A model generated the notes under the pieces. It was not told the DNA's origin. It saw only the letters and a list, made by a program, of their open reading frames with translations, and did not search any database. The translations under genes and the position numbers were made by a program. DNA of 64,000 nt from COMBO-56-21 sp963705355 (lineage in GTDB: Archaea; Thermoplasmatota; Thermoplasmata; UBA10834): NCBI GenBank assembly GCA_963705355.1, contig OY970070.1, forward strand, positions 248,001 through 312,000, in the 5' to 3' direction. Shown here in pieces: positions 57,719 to 64,000 of this stretch; position 1 is the stretch's first letter; each line of letters opens with the position of its first letter.

Positions 57719-59041
57719 TTATACCTTGTGCGAAGCATGCAGATTGGTTCTCCCTCGCTCGTTCCACCACGGAATTGCTTCTCCGACCAGATACAACGAA
57801 CCTATCACGCAGAGCCCTCGGCCGCGAGTGTCTTTGGCAGAGTGATCGAATGCATCCTCGGAACTCTCAAATAGCTCTCGAGGTCCTGAGAACTCTTCGC
57901 CAACAATGCTGTCGAGTTTCTTTGCGGGCAGTGCCCTCTTGCACTTTGCCTGGGTCGAAACTATCTTCTCAGCTGCGGGTATCAGCGCCTTGACTATTCC
58001 TCGAGAGTCTTTGTCATCCATACAGCCAAGAACAAATGTGAGTGGAGTCACCTTAAGACTCTCCAGGACACCGACGGTCGTTGAGACTCCGTCCGGATTG
58101 TGGCTTCCATCGAACAGAATCAGTGGATTCCTTGAAACAACGTCGAGTCGACCAGGCCACCGAGCTGCCATCAGCCCTCTCCTAATGTCTTCGTCGGTGA
58201 TGAACACATCTCGTTTTGCCAGCTCCTCGACAATGGCGATTGCGCCTGCCGCGTTTTCGGCCTGGTATCCACCCAGCAGATGAGTGTTCAGATTCCTGAG
58301 GTTCCTGTCCCCTGAATAGTCGAACTTGGTTCCATTAAGAGACTGTCGGATCGCGGTCACTTCGAAATCCTTTCCGATCCGCTTCAAAGGGGCGCCCTTC
58401 CTCTCGCAGGTGCTGGTGATTACAGCTAGAGCCTCTGGTTTCCGTTCGCACGTTACTACACTCATACCTTGCTTTACGATTCCCGCCTTCTCTCGAGCGA
58501 TGTCCTGGATCGTGGTGCCCAAATAGTTCGTATGCTCCAGGCCGATCCTTGAAATGGCTGAGACCACGGGGCTGAGGACGTTGGTTGCGTCGAGCCTCCC
58601 GCCCATGCCGACTTCCGCAACGACCATGTCGACCCCCATCTCGGCGAAGTACTTGAACGCAAGGCCAGTGGTGAACTCGAAAAACGTGAGCTGTTTTTCC
58701 TTGTTCTCCTCCGCCATGGCTTCCATTACCTGGCGAAGGTTCGTCCCCAGCCTCACGACATCCTCCTCGGAGATCTCTCGTCCGTTTATCCTGATCCGTT
58801 CTCTGAAATCGACCAGATGCGGAGAAGTGTACAGCCCAACACGGAGTCCATGCTTTCTCAGGATTTCAGAGGCAAGCACGCAGATTGACCCCTTTCCATT
58901 GGTGCCCGCCACATGGATGGATCTGAGGTCGTGGTGCGGATTGCCAATCCTTTCTAGGAACTCGGTGATGTTCTCAAGACCGAGCTTAATTCCAAACCGC
59001 TCAAGAGAGAACATCCACTCCTTGAACTCATTGTACCGCAT
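57719..59041 (-). CDS. folC: Folylpolyglutamate synthase / dihydrofolate synthase
   Basis: A ~440-aa Mur-ligase-like enzyme. P-loop SIHVAGTNGKGSI (about 43), TSPHLVDFRERI (substrate loop), VVAEVGMGGRLDATN, GLEHTNYLGTTIQDIAREKA, and the late GSHNPDGV hold the expected family motifs. Adds glutamates to folates (and may make dihydrofolate from dihydropteroate). Its presence suggests a folate-type C1 carrier in this archaeon, in line with the MtgA-type methyltransferase in the window. ATG at 59041 is chosen; a TTG at 59053 with GGGAGAAG upstream is also possible. Stop is TAA. Confidence 0.93.
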   Translation of the reverse strand: MRYNEFKEWMFSLERFGIKLGLENITEFLERIGNPHHDLRSIHVAGTNGKGSICVLASEILRKHGLRVGLYTSPHLVDFRERIRINGREISEEDVVRLGTNLRQVMEAMAEENKEKQLTFFEFTTGLAFKYFAEMGVDMVVAEVGMGGRLDATNVLSPVVSAISRIGLEHTNYLGTTIQDIAREKAGIVKQGMSVVTCERKPEALAVITSTCERKGAPLKRIGKDFEVTAIRQSLNGTKFDYSGDRNLRNLNTHLLGGYQAENAAGAIAIVEELAKRDVFITDEDIRRGLMAARWPGRLDVVSRNPLILFDGSHNPDGVSTTVGVLESLKVTPLTFVLGCMDDKDSRGIVKALIPAAEKIVSTQAKCKRALPAKKLDSIVGEEFSGPRELFESSEDAFDHSAKDTRGRGLCVIGSLYLVGEAIPWWNERGRTNLHASHKV

Positions 59042-59095
59042 CGTTGGGGACAACTTCTCCCATCTTTTAAGGGCTTTGGAGGTCGTGTGCCGCCT

Positions 59096-59863
59096 CTATT
59101 CGCCCTCAGCGTTCATCCTCGCCGTCCAGTGGGAAAGGTTCAATCCCTGCTCCTTCGCCAGCCTTTCCATTGCTCTCAGCACTCCTGAGCTGTACTGGGC
59201 GGCCTTCTTGGGCCGATTGCGGGATGGAAGGCCCAGGATTTCGGCTACCTCTCTGAGGATGATCTTCCGACCGGCAGAACTGACTTTCTTTTCCAGCGGC
59301 GTGTCCACAGCTGCAGAAATGACCGTGGCGGTGGCGTATGGAAATCCAATGGTCTTGCCGAGTGCAGTGGCTTCTGACGCCAGCAGTCGGGCTTCACAGA
59401 GCATCTTCGTCAAGTCGGCCGCCATGGTCTCGGCAGGGTTTCCAACGCGAGAATACTTCGCGTAACCGCCGAACAGCTCATCTGCTCCGCTCCCAGCTAG
59501 AACGATTTTCTCTGCGGATCTCTGAAGAACGCAGAGGATCGGGATCGTGTAGGCGATTTTCACCGGATCGCTCGTATTGAGGATTCTTGATGCCCTTCGC
59601 GCAAGAGACTCCACATTCTCCGCCTTCAATTCTATCAAGCTCAGCTTCCTTCCTTCTTCATCGGCACACTGCCGCGCGTTGAGCGCGTCAAAGGATCCTT
59701 CTGTGGCACACGTGTAGCACATTACGCTCGTTTTCTCGCTGGCAAGTGCTGCAAGTATTGAGCTATCAAGGCCTCCAGAATAGGCGACAGCTGCCCTGCT
59801 CTCTTCAGCGATGAGGTCAGATACGGCGGCTCTCAACCTTGTGAGGAGAAGGTTCGAATTCAT
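59096..59863 (-). CDS. Stand-alone asparagine-synthase-like PP-loop ATPase
   Basis: A ~255-aa protein of the asparagine synthase C-terminal domain family. PP-loop AVAYSGGLDSSILAALAS (about residue 25), then LAGSGADELFGGYAKY (about 122) and RPKKAAQYSSGV. No glutaminase domain precedes it, so it cannot use glutamine on its own; it may accept ammonia or serve another amidation or a different adenylating reaction. The window also has an AspRS-derived asparagine synthetase, so this one may have a different substrate. Start is uncertain: ATG at 59863 or GTG at 59875. Followed by folC on the same strand. Confidence 0.75.
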   Translation of the reverse strand: MNSNLLLTRLRAAVSDLIAEESRAAVAYSGGLDSSILAALASEKTSVMCYTCATEGSFDALNARQCADEEGRKLSLIELKAENVESLARRASRILNTSDPVKIAYTIPILCVLQRSAEKIVLAGSGADELFGGYAKYSRVGNPAETMAADLTKMLCEARLLASEATALGKTIGFPYATATVISAAVDTPLEKKVSSAGRKIILREVAEILGLPSRNRPKKAAQYSSGVLRAMERLAKEQGLNLSHWTARMNAEGE

Positions 59864-60036
59864 GATTGACACCAAGAGCCTCGCTCAACGACAAAAACCC
59901 ATCGTCTTGGCGGGTCTGCGCATAGGCGACATTCTGGTCGTCTCAGGGCAGCCAGATGATGACCAAAGGCTTAAAAGGCATCGAGGTCATCTACCTGCAA
60001 TCCCAGGTTTCGAACCCCCAAACGGAGGGCTCATTG

Positions 60037-60570
60037 ATGGCTGAAGACGACCTGATGAAAGTCAAAGTATGCTTTATCGGAGATGCAGGCGTTGGCAAGA
60101 CGAGCCTGATCAAGAGATTTGTACTGGACGTGTTCGACGACCGGTACATCGCAACGATTGGAACGAAGGTCACCAAGAAGATCGTCGACGTCGACGGCCA
60201 GGCGAAGGTCATGATGCTTGTCTGGGACATAATGGGCCAGAAAGGCTTCAGAGAGCTCCTGCGCGAGGCATATTTCTTCGGCGCCCACGGCGCCATTGCA
60301 GTCTGCGACCTCACGAACAAGGAGACACTCGAAGAGCTGAGATACTGGATCAAGGCCCTGACTGATGTTGCGGGCGATGTCCCTATCGTGTTCGCCGGCA
60401 ACAAGGTCGATCTCGAGAACGACAGGGTCATCAAGGAGCAGGACCTGCAGGAGCTGGCTTCGAAGTACAAGGGGAAGTCATTCTTGACGAGCGCGAAGAC
60501 AGGTCAGAACGTTGAGGCCGCGTTCAAGACCCTCGCTGAGGCGATGTCCGAAAGAATGAAGAGCCAATAA
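60037..60570 (+). CDS. Ras-like small GTPase
   Basis: A 177-aa G protein of the Ras/Rab-like type. G1 is CFIGDAGVGKTSLIKRF (about 12-28), G3 is VWDIMGQKGF, G4 is FAGNKVDL, G5 is LTSAKTG. The catalytic Gln after G3 is kept (DxxGQ). Switch I (YIATIGTKVTKK) has the conserved Thr. Start at 60037 is set by GGAGGG seven bases upstream; the frame opens at 59956 without one. No lipid-attachment Cys at the C-terminus. Such Rab-like GTPases occur in many archaea; role unknown, possibly paired with roadblock or longin regulators elsewhere. Confidence 0.9.
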   Translation: MAEDDLMKVKVCFIGDAGVGKTSLIKRFVLDVFDDRYIATIGTKVTKKIVDVDGQAKVMMLVWDIMGQKGFRELLREAYFFGAHGAIAVCDLTNKETLEELRYWIKALTDVAGDVPIVFAGNKVDLENDRVIKEQDLQELASKYKGKSFLTSAKTGQNVEAAFKTLAEAMSERMKSQ

Positions 60571-60612
60571 TGGGCTAGTTTTCATTCCCAGTATTGATAA
60601 CGACTTGAGAAC

Positions 60613-60642
60613 ACTTATAAGCCCAGCACAGTCTATAAAATC
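60613..60642 (+). promoter_or_regulatory. AT-rich promoter elements before the surface-protein gene
   Basis: Two TATA-like elements (ACTTATAAGC near 60613 and TCTATAAAATC near 60632) lie 80-110 bp before the start codon. Another weak one, CCTTATAGTGG, is at about 60686-60696, about 30 bp before the ATG. Which one is used cannot be decided by reading. Confidence 0.4.
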
Positions 60643-60722
60643 GCACGAGAGGCGAGGCTAAATTGGCTGTGCGTTTGGGCAAACGCCTTATAGTGGTAAG
60701 TCAAACACAGTCCTTCGGACAC

Positions 60723-63700
60723 ATGAGGATACTCGCTACCTTCTTCGCCCTTTTCCTTGTCGCATCGCCTTTTCTTCCCTTGGCCAACCATAGCGTTCGC
60801 GACGCGGAGGCTGCTTCCCTTTCTTCTTGGACTAGAGTGTTCTATCTTCATGAGGGCGTAGCGTACGTCCCTTGGGGAACCTATGACTGGTTGAACTCAT
60901 CGGGCCCCGCGAACCCTTCTCGAACTGACTACGACGGTGACGGCGTCGAGGGCATCACCCTCAGACATCCGGGACTATGGCAAACATGGCATGGCTGGAT
61001 CTTGTATCCGAGAGTTGGTTCTGACGTTTCCGTGTCAGGCGATATGGGGGTGAATGTCTGGGCGAGAAGCATCGATAACTCGCCGGGAATTGTCATGCGG
61101 GCGCGATTCTTTGACATCACAGCAGGTCAATGGTCGGACCCACGTAATGGAATTGAATTGGGCAATGCGACGCTTCCGCTCGCGGGTCCGGACTACTCTG
61201 TGTACCAGCTCTATTCTTTCACGATTGCTAGCGTATCATACGTTCTCCCATCTGGTCACTATCTTGCGCTGGTCATCGAGCGACGGGACAATGATAACAG
61301 TCGACTCGTGATCTACTTTGACAAAACAGACTATGCCTCTTACATCACTCTCAACACAACGACTTTCGTGAACGTGGATTCCGCCCGGACCGTGGATTCG
61401 TACGGTTCTCCGCGGGGAACCTTCTCAGATCAGGAGAGCGCCGTTGTTGAGGCGAACGTGTCAGATCCGTTTGGAGCATATGACATAGTGGCAGCCTATG
61501 TTCAGGTTTTGAACGAGAGCGGTGTTGTCAACGCGACTACTTCGATGAATCTCGTCCAAACAGATCCTTCCCAGCCTGGCTACTGGAAAAGTTACAGCCT
61601 GGCACTGTCACTCTTGCCTGAGGGCAGCTACACAGTGAATGTCACCGCTAGTGATCCTCAGGGCACGCCCACATGGATGAATCTGTCTCTCACGATTGTG
61701 TCGGTCGATCACTTCCTTGTGTCGGCCCCTTCAGCAATCGTTGCCGGCTCACTCTTCTCGATGACGGTCTCGGCTCTGGATTCCTCCAACTCCATCATAA
61801 CGAATTGGGTTGGCCAGGTTCAGCTGGCTGCATACGAACCGGATCTGGTGACGCCGGGGGTGAGGCTGTTGGCTCGGACACTTCTGGTCTTCACGCCGGG
61901 TGACGGAGGTCAGGTGACTATATCGGATCAGAACTACACTTTCGGCGAGGACACGATTCGCATCAAGGCTTCGTCTGGAGTCCACGTTGGCTGGAGCGGG
62001 CTCATAGCTGTTTCCAGCGGGCCGGTCATCCGCATCCTCATCTCTCCGCCGGGTCCTGAGACCGTCGCTTCAGGAACCTCAAGGGCCTTCACTGCTACGG
62101 GCCTTGATGTTCTTGGAAACATCAACACGACTTGGTCTCCGAATTGGACCGTGCCGTCCAGCATCGGCACGATTTCGGGAGCCGGCCTCTCAGTGACCTT
62201 CACAGCTTCGTTGGTTGGCTCGGGTAATCTGAGGTGCAAGAACGATTTGACAGACGCGAACAGGACCGCTCTTATTAATGTTGTTGTGGGAGAGTTGGCA
62301 AGGATTGTCATCTCTGCTCCGTCTGATCCTCTCCTGATTGGAGAGAACGAGACTCAAGCCCTTACTGCGACTGGCTACGATGTCAATGCAAATCTGGTGG
62401 ATATCACTGGCGCTATTTGGCGTACCAACACTTCCGGGGCTGTCAATGGCAGTGGGCCGTCCGGAGTCTATCGGGCGGGATTCATCCCTGAGGTTGGTGT
62501 CATCAGCGTCAGAGTCGGCGGCATCGTTGGGGTGCTTAGTGTTGTCGTTGTTAGCGGTATCCATGGACCCTGGCTCAGCACGATACCGGAGCAGATTCAG
62601 AACGAGGACGGAGGGACATGGGAGCTTAGCCTTACTGGGTATTGGCATGACGACGAGGGGACCGAGTCCCTCAGATGGTCGGTCGAGGACGTCAATATGT
62701 CGCTCTATATCGTCACACATGATCCGAATTCGAATGCCGTGCTGAGGCTGACCACCCAACCGAATCAGAACGGGGAGGACGCGCTCCGGCTTTGGGTTGT
62801 GGACAGTGGAGGCTATTGGACATATCAGTGGGTGACCGTCAAGATACTCCCGGTAAATGATGCGCCTCAATTCGTCAACAATCCTCCGACGCGACTCAGT
62901 GTGAGATTCGACGACCCCTACGTATTCGACTACACGTACTATGTCTGGGACGTTGACAATGCGAAGTCGGAATTGGGGATGAGCGCATCCTTGCCCAGCT
63001 CCAGCGGCGGCAGCATCGAATTCGATGGACTCATTGCCACCTTCCTGTTCCCTTCGGACCCAAGCCGTGGCTCGACCTACTTCGAGATTGTCACTCTTTC
63101 AGTGATAGATCCCGCCGACGCTTCTTCTCAATTGAAGTTAGCCGTATATGTCACTTGGGACTACCCTCCTCGCTTGAACACCAGCCTGCCCAACCAAACG
63201 CTGTATGAGGGGGACGTCCTTCACTATTGTTTTAACCTCGACTCATATTTCTATGATGTTGAGGGCTCGTACCTATATTACTCCTACGGCTTCCAGCATC
63301 TCCAGGTCTACATAGCCTGGAACCACTCGGTCTACATGAACGCGACGGAGGAGTGGTCTGGCACGACCGACGGCGCGTTCACTGCCACAGACCCTGAAGG
63401 TGCTCTGAAGACCGACATGATCACAGTCACCGTGATCGCAGTCAATGATGCGCCGATTGTGAGAAGTCCAGGATCTATTCTAGTGAAATACAACGTCACA
63501 TACTACCTCTACCTGAGCCAGTATGTGTTCGACCCGGACAACTCAATTGATTCCTTGACATTCACGTTCAACGACACGCACGTGAAGGAGACATCGACCT
63601 TCATGGGCAGCTACCGACTCGAGATACTGTTTCCGGGAAGCATCCTCCCTGATTCCGATATCTTCCTTGGCCCATACCTTGTCTATGTTCACATGGAGGT

Positions 63701-64000
63701 TACTGATCCTGGTGGTCTGATGACCCCCTGCAATTTCACGGTCTTTGTGACGGACGACGCTCCGCCGACTGTGATTGCCCCGAATCCGGACGCGACTTAC
63801 TACGCATTCCCTGAGAACTCATATCTGAACAACTCGCTGAGGATGTACGATTTGTTCTGGGATCCCGACGATTCGATGCTCAATTTCACAATCGTGGGGA
63901 ACAGATTCGTTCACCTCCAAATCTACTCAAACGGTGTCGTCAATCTGACTTCAGATGTGAATTGGTCGGGAACGGAGGTCCTCACAATCACGGCAAAGGA
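60723..64000 (+). CDS. Large secreted surface protein with Ig/cadherin-like repeats (C-terminal end outside window)
   Basis: At least 1092 codons, still open at the window edge. Signal peptide MRILATFFALFLVASPFLPL, then many beta-sandwich modules with numerous Asn-X-Ser/Thr sites for N-glycosylation. Recurrent VNDAP motifs (for example PVNDAPQFV and AVNDAPIV) and DPEG/DPDNS turns are those of cadherin-like/Big_9-type repeats; FTVFVTDDAPP follows. A DYDGDGVEG calcium-loop-like stretch is near residue 75. Expected outside the cell, anchored by a C-terminal segment beyond the edge. Likely an adhesin or cell-envelope protein; exported FKBP and glycosyltransferase genes in the window could help make it. 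Confidence 0.88.
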   Translation, partial: MRILATFFALFLVASPFLPLANHSVRDAEAASLSSWTRVFYLHEGVAYVPWGTYDWLNSSGPANPSRTDYDGDGVEGITLRHPGLWQTWHGWILYPRVGSDVSVSGDMGVNVWARSIDNSPGIVMRARFFDITAGQWSDPRNGIELGNATLPLAGPDYSVYQLYSFTIASVSYVLPSGHYLALVIERRDNDNSRLVIYFDKTDYASYITLNTTTFVNVDSARTVDSYGSPRGTFSDQESAVVEANVSDPFGAYDIVAAYVQVLNESGVVNATTSMNLVQTDPSQPGYWKSYSLALSLLPEGSYTVNVTASDPQGTPTWMNLSLTIVSVDHFLVSAPSAIVAGSLFSMTVSALDSSNSIITNWVGQVQLAAYEPDLVTPGVRLLARTLLVFTPGDGGQVTISDQNYTFGEDTIRIKASSGVHVGWSGLIAVSSGPVIRILISPPGPETVASGTSRAFTATGLDVLGNINTTWSPNWTVPSSIGTISGAGLSVTFTASLVGSGNLRCKNDLTDANRTALINVVVGELARIVISAPSDPLLIGENETQALTATGYDVNANLVDITGAIWRTNTSGAVNGSGPSGVYRAGFIPEVGVISVRVGGIVGVLSVVVVSGIHGPWLSTIPEQIQNEDGGTWELSLTGYWHDDEGTESLRWSVEDVNMSLYIVTHDPNSNAVLRLTTQPNQNGEDALRLWVVDSGGYWTYQWVTVKILPVNDAPQFVNNPPTRLSVRFDDPYVFDYTYYVWDVDNAKSELGMSASLPSSSGGSIEFDGLIATFLFPSDPSRGSTYFEIVTLSVIDPADASSQLKLAVYVTWDYPPRLNTSLPNQTLYEGDVLHYCFNLDSYFYDVEGSYLYYSYGFQHLQVYIAWNHSVYMNATEEWSGTTDGAFTATDPEGALKTDMITVTVIAVNDAPIVRSPGSILVKYNVTYYLYLSQYVFDPDNSIDSLTFTFNDTHVKETSTFMGSYRLEILFPGSILPDSDIFLGPYLVYVHMEVTDPGGLMTPCNFTVFVTDDAPPTVIAPNPDATYYAFPENSYLNNSLRMYDLFWDPDDSMLNFTIVGNRFVHLQIYSNGVVNLTSDVNWSGTEVLTITAK

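Noticed and set aside
59956..60036. 27-residue N-terminal extension of the Ras-like GTPase
   Set aside because: The internal ATG at 60037 has a GGAGGG site seven bases upstream and places the P-loop at the usual position.
1..64000. CRISPR arrays, insertion sequences, prophage or integrase genes
   Set aside because: No regularly spaced repeats, transposase motifs or attachment-site duplications were seen in reading the window.

Overview
The window reads as a GC-rich piece of an archaeal chromosome, most likely from the Thermoplasmatota or a close relative. Archaeal signs are an AspRS-derived asparagine synthetase, a eukaryote-type glycyl-tRNA synthetase, a ThiD-ThiN fusion, a DUF835 protein, ThpR, a tRNA-Gly gene without an encoded CCA, and TATA boxes about 25-35 nt ahead of many first-in-operon start codons, while internal genes carry Shine-Dalgarno sequences. 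Several genes look bacterial in origin: NAD-dependent DNA ligase LigA, PolX, a class A beta-lactamase-like hydrolase, and a DEAD-box helicase with a DbpA-type RNA-binding domain. The lineage is inferred from gene content only.

Layout. 1-4.3 kb: threonine branch of the aspartate pathway (aspartate kinase, homoserine dehydrogenase and threonine synthase on minus, homoserine kinase divergent). 4.4-5.9 kb: asparagine synthetase and a divergent Lrp/AsnC regulator. 5.9-10.7 kb: methyl-transfer cluster 1 (two pyrrolysine-free MttB-family proteins, a corrinoid protein, a possible 42-residue leader ORF, and a divergent pterin-binding methyltransferase of the MtgA/AcsE type). 10.8-15.8 kb: a dipeptide-type ABC importer without ATPases, one permease of which carries PKD-like domains. 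16.1-18.2 kb: a PAS/GAF sensor kinase. 18.5-20.9 kb: methyl-transfer cluster 2 (corrinoid protein, an MtmB homologue in which the usual pyrrolysine position is methionine, and a cysteine-rich small protein). 22.7-24.1 kb: a third, solitary MttB homologue. 24.3-46 kb: beta-lactamase-like protein, PolX-LigA operon, coiled-coil protein, copper ATPase, MoaD-like protein, FKBP, PAP2, glycosyltransferase, ThiDN, a LutB-LutA-like iron-sulfur fusion, ThpR, PrsW and a ferredoxin. 46.2-60.6 kb: amidohydrolase, UspA, CBS protein, GlyRS, a DNA methyltransferase, SWIM protein, ValRS, MIP18-like protein, DEAD helicase, methyltransferase, tRNA-Gly, FolC, asparagine synthase-like protein and a Ras-like GTPase. 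60.7 kb to the end: a very large secreted surface protein that runs off the window.

The most interesting theme is corrinoid-dependent methyl transfer. Four substrate-specific methyltransferases (three MttB-like, one MtmB-like), two corrinoid proteins and a methyl-pterin:corrinoid methyltransferase lie within 19 kb. All four methyltransferases read through without an in-frame UAG, and at least sixteen genes in the window end in TAG, including the MtgA-type and MtmB-like genes, which argues against pyrrolysine decoding here. With FolC also present, the simplest model is demethylation of unknown methylated compounds through corrinoid proteins to a folate-type C1 carrier. No pylTSBCD genes, coenzyme-M methyltransferase or corrinoid reductive activase were seen in the window, so the substrates and the final acceptor are inferred.
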